Below, in pieces: positions 28,444 through 35,781 of a stretch of DNA of 44,016 nucleotides (positions are counted from its first letter, which is position 1; every line of letters starts with the position of its first letter). The notes under the pieces were generated by a model. It was not told the DNA's origin and did not search any database. It worked only from the letters and a program-made list of their open reading frames with translations. The DNA is from a virus: IMG/VR virus record IMGVR_UViG_3300008516_000235, positions 1 through 44,016 of that record; one strand, 5' to 3'. Position numbers and translations under genes: made by a program.

Positions 28444-29959
28444 GGTCTTCCGCTACATGCGAGTCTCAACCGACCAACAGGCTGAGAAAGGCTATAGTCT
28501 GGAGGCGCAGGATCAAGTGCTCCGAGACTACGCTACTGGCCACAAACTCGAGATCGTCGCCTCGTTCGTTGAGAGCGAGTCGGCGTTCACCTCGGGCAAG
28601 CGGCCTGAGTTCGCGCGGATGTGCGAAGCGTTACGCACTCGATCAGATGTGAGTGCAGTCCTCGTCTATAAGCTTGACCGACTCGCACGGAACATGACCG
28701 ACTTCGCGATGCTGACCGAGGATCTCGGCGTGACTCTCATCTCGATGACTGAGGGCGAGGTCTCCGACACCGAGAATCAGCTGCTTGGCGGATTGCACGC
28801 GGTGTTCGCCCGGCACTACTCACAGCAACTCAGCCAGCGGGTAGCGCTGGGCCTGAAGACGAAGGCCAGCAAGGGCGTGTGGCCGACCTATGCACCGACT
28901 GGATACGTGAACGTCCCCGGCGGGATTGAGCCAGACGAGACACGGGCACGCCTAATCGCCCGTGCATTCGAACTCTACGCCCATACGCAGATGAGCGTCG
29001 CCGAAGTCGCGGCGTGGGCGCGGAATGCTGGTCTCCGGTCTCGCTATGGCGGCAAGATCTACAAGAGCGCCGTCCACGTGATGCTGCAGAATCCCGTCTA
29101 CTACGGGGCGCTACCGTGGAAGGGCGAGGTCTACGAAGGCAAGCATCAACCGATCATCGAACGTGATACGTGGCAGGCCGTACAGGACAAGCTCCATGGC
29201 CGTACCGGGCCACGGCGCCGGAAGCACAACTTTCCGTTTCGCGGCTTCCTCGTCTGTGGATACTGTGGGTGTCAGATCACCGCAAGCCTGATCAAGGGCC
29301 GCTACGTGTACTACCACTGCTCGCGCTCGAAGGGCAAGTGCGAGCAGCCATTTTATCGGCAGGAAGCACTTTCTGAGCGGCTACGCTGTGTCGTCAACGG
29401 GGTACACGTACCGTTAGCCCAGGTCCGCGGGCTCTACCAGGCACGGGCAAAGGAAGCACAGCAACGAGAGAGGCAGCGAAAGGCCCAGCTGATTCAGTTG
29501 AAGGCCGAGGCGCACAGGATCTCCGAACTGAGGGATGCTGCCTATCTCGACAAGCTCGAACACGTGATCGAACCGCGCCAGTGGGCGTCAGTCGATCGCG
29601 ATCTACACGAAAGGGGGGACATTGTAGCAGAGGAGATCGAGAGGTTGTCGGTGAAACGGGTGCCAAATGACTTGACTGCAGCCTTCAAACTTCTCGAACG
29701 CGCGCCAGTATGGTATAATCGTCATGATGACGAGGCAAGGGCCAGACTGCTTCGGTCACTAGCTTCAAACTGTGTACTGAGTGCCGAGAACGTCCTGCCC
29801 AACTACAGAGAGCCGTATGCCGCGATAGCGACAGCGGTCGAAACTGGAGACTGGTTGGGAGTGATGGACGTTATTGAAACTCACAGCGAAGCTAGTCCTA
29901 GTCTGACCCACCTCGCGACGGGTGGTGAACGTGAAACAAGTAGCGCCAGATGTTCGTAG
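28436..29959 (+). CDS. Large serine recombinase (phage integrase)
   Basis: The product has 507 residues. ATG 28436 is preferred over an in-frame GTG at 28415. The catalytic Ser is residue 11 in YMRVSTDQQ. LVYKLDRLARN and FARHYSQQLSQRVALGLKTKA complete the catalytic domain and long helix. Residues about 165 to 270 form the recombinase DNA-binding domain (VAEVAAWARNAGLRS, NPVYYGALPW). A zinc ribbon has CGYCGC and later Cys near residues 282 to 315, followed by a coiled-coil. It integrates and, with a directionality factor, excises the phage. Such enzymes usually target attB sites outside tRNA genes. Confidence 0.95.
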   Translation: MRKVFRYMRVSTDQQAEKGYSLEAQDQVLRDYATGHKLEIVASFVESESAFTSGKRPEFARMCEALRTRSDVSAVLVYKLDRLARNMTDFAMLTEDLGVTLISMTEGEVSDTENQLLGGLHAVFARHYSQQLSQRVALGLKTKASKGVWPTYAPTGYVNVPGGIEPDETRARLIARAFELYAHTQMSVAEVAAWARNAGLRSRYGGKIYKSAVHVMLQNPVYYGALPWKGEVYEGKHQPIIERDTWQAVQDKLHGRTGPRRRKHNFPFRGFLVCGYCGCQITASLIKGRYVYYHCSRSKGKCEQPFYRQEALSERLRCVVNGVHVPLAQVRGLYQARAKEAQQRERQRKAQLIQLKAEAHRISELRDAAYLDKLEHVIEPRQWASVDRDLHERGDIVAEEIERLSVKRVPNDLTAAFKLLERAPVWYNRHDDEARARLLRSLASNCVLSAENVLPNYREPYAAIATAVETGDWLGVMDVIETHSEASPSLTHLATGGERETSSARCS

Positions 29960-30164
29960 CGATTCCACGTGTGAAGTATGCCAGCAATGCGGCCGTCCCT
30001 ATGAGGAGATCTATCATGTGCCCGATAGTGTATGGGCGCGAATCACACCAAAGACGGGAGAAGCAGGACTCCTATGTCTGCAGTGTGCAGAAAAGCGTGC
30101 GCGGGAAGCGGGAATCACGCTCTTTTGGAGCGCGGGGATAGGAGGATACGATGGCGATGAGTGA
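29931..30164 (+). CDS. Zinc-finger protein downstream of the integrase
   Basis: The product has 77 residues. GTG 29931 is chosen because its opening GTGAAACAAGTAGC is the same as in other genes here. CEVCQQCGRPYEEIYHV and CLQCAEKRAREAG give zinc-binding pairs. It overlaps the end of the recombinase gene. Small basic or zinc proteins next to serine integrases are sometimes directionality factors, but this one shows nothing specific. Confidence 0.6.
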   Translation: MKQVAPDVRSDSTCEVCQQCGRPYEEIYHVPDSVWARITPKTGEAGLLCLQCAEKRAREAGITLFWSAGIGGYDGDE

Positions 30165-30357
30165 AACACGGTCGGGACTACCGAAGGCTTTCGCGCGCAG
30201 GGATCTTCTGCTTGTTAAAGATCCATTCCCTGAACAGTACGCAGGAATCTACTTCTTGTTCGGTGGGGATGAGGTCGTCTATGTTGGGCAGAGGCAACCG
30301 ACTAACTGGCCGGGTGCGCAAGAAGAAGAGATGAGATCCATCAAGGTGGCGCGATGA
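30151..30357 (+). CDS. Truncated GIY-YIG nuclease-like protein
   Basis: The product has 68 residues from ATG 30151, with GGAGG upstream. AGIYFLFGGDEVVYVGQ is the paired GIY...YVG core of GIY-YIG nucleases. The conserved Arg helix and the Glu further on, needed for catalysis, are missing: after GQ the frame runs WPGAQEEEMRSIKVAR and stops. It is probably the remnant of a homing endonuclease or a repurposed DNA-binding fold. Its stop overlaps the next ATG. Confidence 0.6.
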   Translation: MAMSETRSGLPKAFARRDLLLVKDPFPEQYAGIYFLFGGDEVVYVGQRQPTNWPGAQEEEMRSIKVAR

Positions 30358-30692
30358 GGGATGCAGAAGGGCGAGAAACCTGTGCATGGTGCCTGCGCCA
30401 ATCTCCAGTGATGCACTCGCACCACTGGCCGATAGCACGGCGCGATGGTGGGGCTGAAACGGTTGAGATCTGTCCGACTTGTCACGCAACTGCCCACAAC
30501 CGCCTTTTCATCAACCTAATGCACTGCCGAACGCATGAAGAGTACAACCGTGACTGTGGCGTCGTGCTGCAAAGAGCGGTCAAGGACGCATTCCCGGGGC
30601 TGGATTGGTGCACAGACGAACCGATCCCGTTCCAATACGTTCTCATCATTCCTCCGTTTTGGATGATGCCCACTGCGAGGCGAAGAGCATGA
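30354..30692 (+). CDS. HNH-like zinc protein
   Basis: The product has 112 residues. ATG 30354 overlaps the upstream stop (ATGA). CAWCLRQSPVMHSHHWPIARRDGG and ICPTCHATAHNRL have two C-x2-C pairs and a His-His followed by CHATAH, the general layout of an HNH domain used with DNA-processing genes. The C-terminal 50 residues are helical, with an aromatic end (IIPPFWMM). It may be an active nuclease. The stop overlaps the initiator start. Confidence 0.65.
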   Translation: MRDAEGRETCAWCLRQSPVMHSHHWPIARRDGGAETVEICPTCHATAHNRLFINLMHCRTHEEYNRDCGVVLQRAVKDAFPGLDWCTDEPIPFQYVLIIPPFWMMPTARRRA

Positions 30693-31543
30693 ACGAGGCC
30701 AAGATCCAATTCCACGGCAAGCCGGGGACCATCCCGCAAGATCTCTGCCGAGCACAGAACATCACAGCAGAGGCCAAGACGATCTTCGCGTTGCTCACCA
30801 CGTACAAGGAAGCCTATCCCGGCCAGGCGTGGCTTGCGGATCACGTCCCTTGCAGCGAACCAACAGTTCGATCCCGACTCCGAGAACTCGAGTTACATGG
30901 ATGGCTTCGCCGCGATCGGCGCAACCGTCGAGCGAACGAAACCGATCTCTACCACGTCTACCTATCGAAGCCGCTCCCAATCTCCAAGCGAGCGAAGTGG
31001 GTGCAGGAACTAGGATTGACTGCTGTCGAGGTCCAAGCATTACCGAAAGGAGATTACGGTAAAGAGATTACCGTAAACAGATTACCGAAAAGAGGTTTCC
31101 CTGAGAGGGTTGAAGGTTCAGAGGGGTTGAAGTCTTCAGATAGTGAAAGTGGCAGCTCTACCTCGGCCGAGCCGAGGCGAGCTGATCGGACTTTCCCCCC
31201 CGAGGACTACCGCACCATCGAAGCAGCGTATACGCGGATAACCAAGATCGAACCGCAAGGGTCCGAGTGGTCACCGATTCAGCAGGCAATCAAGACGATG
31301 TTCATGTCAGGTCGGACGCCGGAGCAGATCATCGCGCTGATGGAAGCGTTTGAGAAGAGCGACGCGGAGTGGACGGCCAACTGGAAGATGAGCACTGTGC
31401 AATCGAAGTTGCCGGAGCACTTGGCTGGGCACCTCGATCTGAGTGGCAACGGTACTGGACCGAAGCAGCCGGGGGCGCTGCAAAGGGCAGGTGGCCACGA
31501 TCCGGAGATCTATGAGCAGCGGATGAGAGGAGGCAAACGGTGA
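30689..31543 (+). CDS. Replication initiator with winged-helix domain and internal origin
   Basis: The product has 284 residues. ATG 30689 overlaps the upstream stop. Residues about 15 to 95 are a winged helix (ITAEAKTIFALLTTYKEA, CSEPTVRSRLRELELHGWL), typical of phage initiators that recognise the origin. Four tandem 14-bp repeats lie inside the gene (residues 116 to 135), as in lambda O. The C-terminal 100 residues (SPIQQAIKTMFMSGRTPEQIIALMEAF) resemble DnaD-type or helicase-loading tails. It likely binds the repeats and recruits the host helicase. No phage helicase is seen. Confidence 0.75.
   Translation: MNEAKIQFHGKPGTIPQDLCRAQNITAEAKTIFALLTTYKEAYPGQAWLADHVPCSEPTVRSRLRELELHGWLRRDRRNRRANETDLYHVYLSKPLPISKRAKWVQELGLTAVEVQALPKGDYGKEITVNRLPKRGFPERVEGSEGLKSSDSESGSSTSAEPRRADRTFPPEDYRTIEAAYTRITKIEPQGSEWSPIQQAIKTMFMSGRTPEQIIALMEAFEKSDAEWTANWKMSTVQSKLPEHLAGHLDLSGNGTGPKQPGALQRAGGHDPEIYEQRMRGGKR
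31037..31092 (+). repeat. Four tandem 14-bp iterons (candidate origin)
   Basis: The units are GCATTACCGAAAGG, AGATTACGGTAAAG, AGATTACCGTAAAC and AGATTACCGAAAAG, in exact 14-bp register. The core ATTACCG(T/A)AA is partly palindromic. The period is not a multiple of three, so coding repetition does not explain it. Position inside the initiator gene suggests binding sites of that protein and a replication origin. Confidence 0.8.
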
Positions 31544-31932
31544 AGGCTGAGGAGAAGAGAGCCAGAAAGATCATCAATAGCATGGCGGTGACACACAGTC
31601 ACATCGCCTGTGATTGGGATGAAAGCGACCTAGCATTTGTCATGGCTGAGATCCTCGCTGCCCAACGCGAGGCGGAGAAGCTACACCGACAACGCATTGA
31701 GGATGAGATCAAGGACATGATTCGCGGTGTTGCGACTACGGAGACGAATGTACGCGATGCGCTCTACGGCGTGCTTGGCCGCGTTCATTCCCTATCGACG
31801 GTGAACAAGCATGAGCGGGTAGCGCGGGAGATCGTCAAGCAGACAATCGGCGGGGCGGACGACGAGCCGGAGATCGAAACAGTGGCCCGTATTCTCCGTC
31901 GTGAGTACGGGGAGGCGAGCGGTGATGGATGA
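31540..31932 (+). CDS. Hypothetical helical protein after the initiator
   Basis: The product has 130 residues from GTG 31540, overlapping the initiator stop. It is almost all helix, with AEILAAQREAEKLHRQRIEDEIKD as a charged segment and VARILRREYGEASG at the end. One His/Cys stretch (THSHIACDWDESD) lies near residue 20. It might assist replication, for example as a helicase-loading partner, but there is no P-loop or other motif. Confidence 0.6.
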   Translation: MKAEEKRARKIINSMAVTHSHIACDWDESDLAFVMAEILAAQREAEKLHRQRIEDEIKDMIRGVATTETNVRDALYGVLGRVHSLSTVNKHERVAREIVKQTIGGADDEPEIETVARILRREYGEASGDG

Positions 31933-32209
31933 GGAAGAGCTAATGGTTCGTCCAATGTCATGGGAAACATTCCAGGCCACGGGATTGCTGTGGTGGATCA
32001 ACCGGATTCTACATACGTTTGGTTGGGCGATTGTATTAGAGGCCGAGGAAGACGGCACGATCATGAAGGCATATCCAGCGCGTGTGCGTTATCGGGGATT
32101 TGATCGTGCCACTGAGGAAACGGGATTCATCAAGGTATCTGGCTACATGGCATCGCAGGGAGACAATCTGGCCAGAGAAATTGATGACGAGGAAGACAAT
32201 GACCCGTAG
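31925..32209 (+). CDS. Conserved phage protein of unknown function
   Basis: The product has 94 residues from ATG 31925. VRPMSWETFQATGLLWWINRILHTFGWAIVLE, then YPARVRYRGFDRATEETGF is a pattern I recall from many phage genomes without a known role. The conserved W-W-I-N-R-I-L-H segment suggests a small alpha/beta fold. It overlaps the genes on both sides slightly and belongs to the replication operon. Confidence 0.68.
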   Translation: MDEEELMVRPMSWETFQATGLLWWINRILHTFGWAIVLEAEEDGTIMKAYPARVRYRGFDRATEETGFIKVSGYMASQGDNLAREIDDEEDNDP

Positions 32210-33182
32210 TGACGCAGTACGGCAAGAGGTGAAGAAGCTCGACGGCTATCGCTGTGCCATCTGTGGCTACGATGGCCGCGACGAGCAGTTTCGGCCGTGG
32301 GTCGTGCCGCATCACGGTGTCCAGAGCCGCAAGCTCGGCATGGGTGGCTCAGAAGAGCGCGATACGGTCGACAACTGTGTGGCGCTGTGTTCGACGGTTG
32401 GGGATCTGGGCTTGCCTCCGAACCGGAAGCCCTTCCTCGGTCTCAAGGGGGAGGGATCGTGTCATCAGCTCGTTGAGGATGGACACTTAGTGATCATGAA
32501 CTGGGATCCCGAGACGCGGACATTCGACTTGTTGGACATGGAGCGGCGACAGATTCCACACGATCACATCTGGTGCTATCGTCGGCAGCTGGCTGAAGAG
32601 CTTGAACCCGTCGAGGCGTGTATACAGGGGATGTATCGGGCTGATGGCCGGGTTGCCTACGCGCTTTGGCGGCTGTGGAAGGACGATGCGTTCAAGGCGC
32701 TGGATCCTGATGCGAAGTCGTTCAAGGCGTACTGCGAGGCGCGAGACTGGCGAACCACAACAGCGGTTGAGATGGCTGAGACTTACGAACTGTCAATCGA
32801 AAAGGGCTTCGGCTGGCAAGACGATGAAACGATGCGGGCATACAAGAAGCGGGCAACCGCGGCGGGGTTGATCGGGCGACGGCCGTACTTCTACGTCAAG
32901 ATCCCTGCGAAGTCATGGCTGCTTGGCGCGCGGCCAGAAGCCTACTATCGCACCTCAGATGAACAGGCTCTACGCGAGACGATGAACTTCGGTGACCGTC
33001 TGTACAAGATCGGGAAGACTGTCTATGGCCTACGGGCCGAGGGTGGAAAGCTGTTTGACCCAGACGGACAAGAGGTGAATGTGGTGCAATTCGATGCACC
33101 GAAACTTGAGGAGAATGGGCAAAATGCGATATACTCACCAGCTATTGACCTCACTGGTGAAGAGGGGGCGCAATGCCGCTAG
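32199..33182 (+). CDS. Protein with N-terminal HNH-like zinc domain and long C-terminal region
   Basis: The product has 327 residues. ATG 32199 overlaps the previous gene. CAICGYDG, PHHGVQSRKLGMGGSEERDTVDNCVALC and SCHQLVEDG form an HNH-type domain in the first 95 residues. The remaining 230 residues are a mixed helical region (WRLWKDDAFKALDPDAKSF, TTAVEMAETYELSIEKGFGW) that I do not recognise. It could be a nuclease acting on phage replication intermediates or a DNA modification partner. The two-part build is seen; the function is not. Confidence 0.65.
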   Translation: MTRSDAVRQEVKKLDGYRCAICGYDGRDEQFRPWVVPHHGVQSRKLGMGGSEERDTVDNCVALCSTVGDLGLPPNRKPFLGLKGEGSCHQLVEDGHLVIMNWDPETRTFDLLDMERRQIPHDHIWCYRRQLAEELEPVEACIQGMYRADGRVAYALWRLWKDDAFKALDPDAKSFKAYCEARDWRTTTAVEMAETYELSIEKGFGWQDDETMRAYKKRATAAGLIGRRPYFYVKIPAKSWLLGARPEAYYRTSDEQALRETMNFGDRLYKIGKTVYGLRAEGGKLFDPDGQEVNVVQFDAPKLEENGQNAIYSPAIDLTGEEGAQCR

Positions 33183-33436
33183 AGAGGTTCGTGGAGCCGT
33201 TGGCTGAGAAGCTCGATCTATCGCAGAACTTCGTTCGTGCGCTACTAGAGGGGTTGTGGGTTTCGCGGCGGATTGTTCGGCAGATGGTCGAAGCCTCGGG
33301 AGATAACTACTGCGGCTGTCTGTCAATTCCTTATTTTCGCAACCACCCGACACATCCTGTCATATTAACTAAGAAGCCGCCAGATGGTTTCCCGTTGACT
33401 TCGTCGACGGAGCGAGCGATCAATCGGGAGGGGTAA
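33173..33436 (+). CDS. Hypothetical protein, 87 residues
   Basis: ATG 33173 overlaps the preceding gene by 10 bases, after GAAGAGGGGGC. The first 45 residues are helical (LERFVEPLAEKLDLSQNFVRALLEG). The second half contains CGC and a Pro-rich stretch (HPTHPVILTKKPPDG). Nothing diagnostic. Confidence 0.6.
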   Translation: MPLERFVEPLAEKLDLSQNFVRALLEGLWVSRRIVRQMVEASGDNYCGCLSIPYFRNHPTHPVILTKKPPDGFPLTSSTERAINREG

Positions 33437-33476
33437 GGATGCGAGCGAATGCGAAATCTGTGGCGAGCGGGATCGG

Positions 33477-33590
33477 GTGTCTCAAGAGGAGCCAGCGCCA
33501 CAGCGGATTACCTGTACGGTGTGTGGCTGTACCGATACGATGATGTTGCTGCAGCCGAGTCAGTATCGAGGAACGAGGAGGAAGCGATGA
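33477..33590 (+). CDS. Zinc-ribbon peptide, start unclear
   Basis: The frame reads ASECEICGERDRVSQEEP, then RITCTVCGCTDTMMLLQ, ending RGTRRKR. The full zinc ribbon (two Cys pairs) begins about 30 bases upstream of the only in-frame GTG (33477), but no start codon exists there. The stop overlaps the next ATG in ATGA, as in real genes here. It may be a pseudogene whose start was lost, or may start at a rare codon. Confidence 0.4.
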   Translation: MSQEEPAPQRITCTVCGCTDTMMLLQPSQYRGTRRKR

Positions 33591-34081
33591 AGACTGAGGC
33601 GATCAGGCGGCATGTTCGCAAGGCGATTCGTGCCGAATGTCAAGCGTGTAAAGGCAGCGGCGTCGGAGAAAGCAGCGCTCAAGGTCCGATTGAATGTCAA
33701 TACTGCGGCGAAACGATCCGTGCTGTGGACGAATTACTTTGCGCCGAACTCGCCGCGCTGGAGACCCGCATCGCATGGCTAGAAGCCGCAATGCGGTTGA
33801 TTAGGTTTCTAGCTGAAGACAGCGGCGAGCAAGAAGTGGATCTAGGCGCAATGCTAGAGGCTATTAAGCTCCGGGCCGAAGCCGCCCTCTCCTCCGCGCC
33901 GAGTGACGTGATGCTGGTATCCGTAGATACGCTTAAGGCTTTCTGGTTTGCCTTTGGGAAGGCATATCCGATAGGGCAGTCAAAGGAGATGGACGATCTA
34001 AGCGATGCTGTCGCCAAGCTGATCTGGCCGACTGCTGGCTCGCAGATTGGAGGTGCCGATGGCCCCGCCGAAGGATCTTGA
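33587..34081 (+). CDS. MKT-type coiled-coil protein, copy A
   Basis: The product has 164 residues. ATG 33587 with GAGGAGGAAGCG upstream is preferred over a start 138 bases upstream. It begins MKTEAIRRHVRKAI, contains a zinc pair set (CQACKGSG, CQYCG), then a coiled coil (LAALETRIAWLEAAMRL). A 23-base stretch near 33895 (GCCCTCTCCTCCGCGCCGAG...) is identical to one near the end of the 38386 gene, which also starts MKTDAI. The two are mosaic relatives. Function unknown. Confidence 0.62.
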   Translation: MKTEAIRRHVRKAIRAECQACKGSGVGESSAQGPIECQYCGETIRAVDELLCAELAALETRIAWLEAAMRLIRFLAEDSGEQEVDLGAMLEAIKLRAEAALSSAPSDVMLVSVDTLKAFWFAFGKAYPIGQSKEMDDLSDAVAKLIWPTAGSQIGGADGPAEGS

Positions 34082-34220
34082 ACAGACGATCGAGCGATGG
34101 TTCGCTCGTGAGGCGAAGAGCAACCGTCGGCCAGACTTCGGCGACAAGACCGTGCGGTCCGTATGCGCGACGCAGCTGGCGCGGGAGATTCGGAAGGTTG
34201 CGAAGGTGACGCAAAGGTGA
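34059..34220 (+). CDS. 53-residue basic helical protein
   Basis: ATG 34059 after GGAGGTGCC overlaps the preceding gene by 23 bases. It contains PPKDLEQTIERWFAREAKSN and ATQLAREIRKVAKV. Positive charge and helices suggest nucleic acid or protein binding, with no recognisable family. Confidence 0.5.
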   Translation: MAPPKDLEQTIERWFAREAKSNRRPDFGDKTVRSVCATQLAREIRKVAKVTQR

Positions 34221-34223
34221 GAG

Positions 34224-34322
34224 ATGTTCAACCCGTGGCTGATGATGGCGATTCTGTATACATGCGGGGTGCTGTTCGGCCTTGCGTGGATGTGGTTGTG
34301 TGGCGGGTTTGAGGAGGGATGA
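34224..34322 (+). CDS. 32-residue single-span membrane peptide
   Basis: ATG 34224 follows AGGTGAGAG. The sequence is one hydrophobic helix (WLMMAILYTCGVLFGLAWMW) with a short acidic end. Small early membrane peptides of phages often alter host membrane functions, but nothing specific can be said. Confidence 0.5.
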   Translation: MFNPWLMMAILYTCGVLFGLAWMWLCGGFEEG

Positions 34323-34325
34323 AGG

Positions 34326-34499
34326 ATGTTTACTGATCTGATCTATGTTTTGATGGAGGTTGTTGATGAGGATGGGCTTTCGCCTGATGCACATCTAGCG
34401 TGGGAGCGGGTCAAGGCATGGAGGCCGGCGCAGATTGTGGTGAGCGATGAAGAGATGGAGATGATCGAGAAAATCCGCGAAGAGCACAGAGGAGGCTAG
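34326..34499 (+). CDS. 57-residue acidic protein
   Basis: ATG 34326 follows GAGGAGGGATGAAGG. MFTDLIYVLMEVVDEDGLSP, then a Trp-containing middle and a charged helix (SDEEMEMIEKIREEH). The stop is 15 bases before the next start. Unknown family. Confidence 0.55.
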   Translation: MFTDLIYVLMEVVDEDGLSPDAHLAWERVKAWRPAQIVVSDEEMEMIEKIREEHRGG

Positions 34500-34513
34500 T
34501 GAGGAGGGATAGG

Positions 34514-34702
34514 ATGATGATAGGGGATCGAGTGCGGTTGATAAGAATGCGAGTCTTTGAATCAGTTGGTGGTTCGCGTCCACTTGGGGCAGGTGAGAGG
34601 GGTGATGTTGAAGAGGTTGCCCGCGATGGCGACGTATATGTCAACTTCGATTGTGGTGGCGGGTCCTGGTGCCCGGTGATTGATTTGGAGGAGATTGATT
34701 GA
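34514..34702 (+). CDS. DUF4314-like small beta protein
   Basis: The product has 62 residues from ATG 34514, after GAGGAGGGATAGG. GDRVRLIRM, then SRPLGAGERGDVEEVARDGDVYVNFDCGG and DLEEID fit the DUF4314 pattern (GDRV.L..M near the start, PL..G..G.V, then V.WD.G). These are SH3-like small proteins common in phages. The binding partner is unknown. Confidence 0.68.
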   Translation: MMIGDRVRLIRMRVFESVGGSRPLGAGERGDVEEVARDGDVYVNFDCGGGSWCPVIDLEEID

Positions 34703-34708
34703 GGCGGG

Positions 34709-35107
34709 ATGATGAAGAAGGTGGAATGGGATGCGATGGAGGCGCGGCGGAAAGACGGCCTCGTCTTGACGACGCTGTGGACGGCCGAGAACGGCAAGCC
34801 GATTGATATTCGGTGGCATGAGAGCGATGACGAGATCTTCTACGGCGAGTACATTCGATCGGGAAGGCCGTGGGAGACCCATGAGATCGAGGCGATACAG
34901 GTGCCCTGGTTCGTTGCTGACCGCAACGCCTGTGCGTTGGTGCTGGACGAGATTGAGCGGCGGGGGGCATGGGTTGAGTTCATGGACGCATTCACAGACG
35001 AAGACCATCAATGTGTCGGAAGTGCCGGCGAGCGATTCGCGCTACGAATTGGCATGACAGCTGACCCCGACACGATCTGCTATGCGGCAGTGAGGGCGGT
35101 GGAATGA
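34709..35107 (+). CDS. Hypothetical protein, 132 residues
   Basis: ATG 34709 (or 34712) has GAGGCGGG upstream. The protein is mixed alpha/beta with KPIDIRWHESDDEIFYGEY and WFVADRNACALVLDEIERRG. It has two Cys, not paired as a zinc site. The stop overlaps the next start (ATGATGA). No family recognised. Confidence 0.6.
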   Translation: MMKKVEWDAMEARRKDGLVLTTLWTAENGKPIDIRWHESDDEIFYGEYIRSGRPWETHEIEAIQVPWFVADRNACALVLDEIERRGAWVEFMDAFTDEDHQCVGSAGERFALRIGMTADPDTICYAAVRAVE

Positions 35108-35388
35108 TGAAGCGAGTGTATCGCTGCCCGAACTGTGGCGCAGTCAAGACGATTGACCAACGCGAGGCAGATGAGAGCCGTGTGCTAGACGGCGAGATCC
35201 CTGCCTTCATTTGGTGCATGAAGTGTCCGGACAGGCATCACCACTATGAACGCGAACGTATCTGGGGGGAGGACGTAGCCGAAAGCGACCGCGATCCGTC
35301 GAAGTACAACGAGGTGGGGACGACTGGGCGAGTAATTTTCAACCGAAAGCTGCGGCGCAAGCTGGGGATGAAGAGGAGGAAGCGATGA
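35104..35388 (+). CDS. Zinc-ribbon protein with basic tail
   Basis: The product has 94 residues from ATG 35104, overlapping the previous stop. YRCPNCGAVKTI and WCMKCPDRHHHYE carry the two Cys pairs of a zinc ribbon. The end KLRRKLGMKRRKR is strongly basic, suggesting nucleic acid contact. It could regulate late transcription or packaging, but this is only a possibility from charge and position. Confidence 0.62.
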   Translation: MMKRVYRCPNCGAVKTIDQREADESRVLDGEIPAFIWCMKCPDRHHHYERERIWGEDVAESDRDPSKYNEVGTTGRVIFNRKLRRKLGMKRRKR

Positions 35389-35567
35389 TGTTCCGGAGAA
35401 TTGACCGATGGATCGGGCGACACATGAATGCGAAGCGGTGGGCGATAGTGTGGATGATGGTGAGTTGGGCGGGTGTGGGCATAACAGCAACCGGCAGAAT
35501 GTGGGGGCTTGTACTGTGCTTGCTTAGTGTGTTGATGATGCTTGGCAATCTCAGGAGACTGCGATGA
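35385..35567 (+). CDS. Small membrane protein with two spans
   Basis: The product has 60 residues, from ATG 35385 overlapping the upstream stop. WAIVWMMVSWAGVGITA and WGLVLCLLSVLMMLG are two membrane helices joined by a short Gly/Arg turn, with positive ends. It could be a holin-like or superinfection-exclusion protein. Its location ahead of the terminase genes gives no clue. Confidence 0.58.
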   Translation: MMFRRIDRWIGRHMNAKRWAIVWMMVSWAGVGITATGRMWGLVLCLLSVLMMLGNLRRLR

Positions 35568-35752
35568 AGACGATTGAGATCAAGCGAGCCCTTCTGATGC
35601 TGGCGAAGTTCAATGGTCACGACAAGCTAGCGCGGCGGGCGGCGGTAGAGCTTCGTGCGCTTGAGGCGGAATTGGTGGAGCAAGACACGGAGATCACGCT
35701 GTTGAGGCAGCAGAGCATGACTTCACGGGTATTCACTGCCACATTCCCCTGA
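35564..35752 (+). CDS. 62-residue coiled-coil protein
   Basis: ATG 35564 overlaps the upstream stop. IEIKRALLMLAKFNGHDKLARRAAVELRALEAELVEQDTE is helical and charged, with a leucine heptad pattern. The end RVFTATFP is short and beta-like. It resembles short phage proteins with a leading helix pair, function unknown. Confidence 0.55.
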   Translation: MKTIEIKRALLMLAKFNGHDKLARRAAVELRALEAELVEQDTEITLLRQQSMTSRVFTATFP

Positions 35753-35781
35753 AGGGTAAAGGAGGCTGCGATGAAGGTGAC

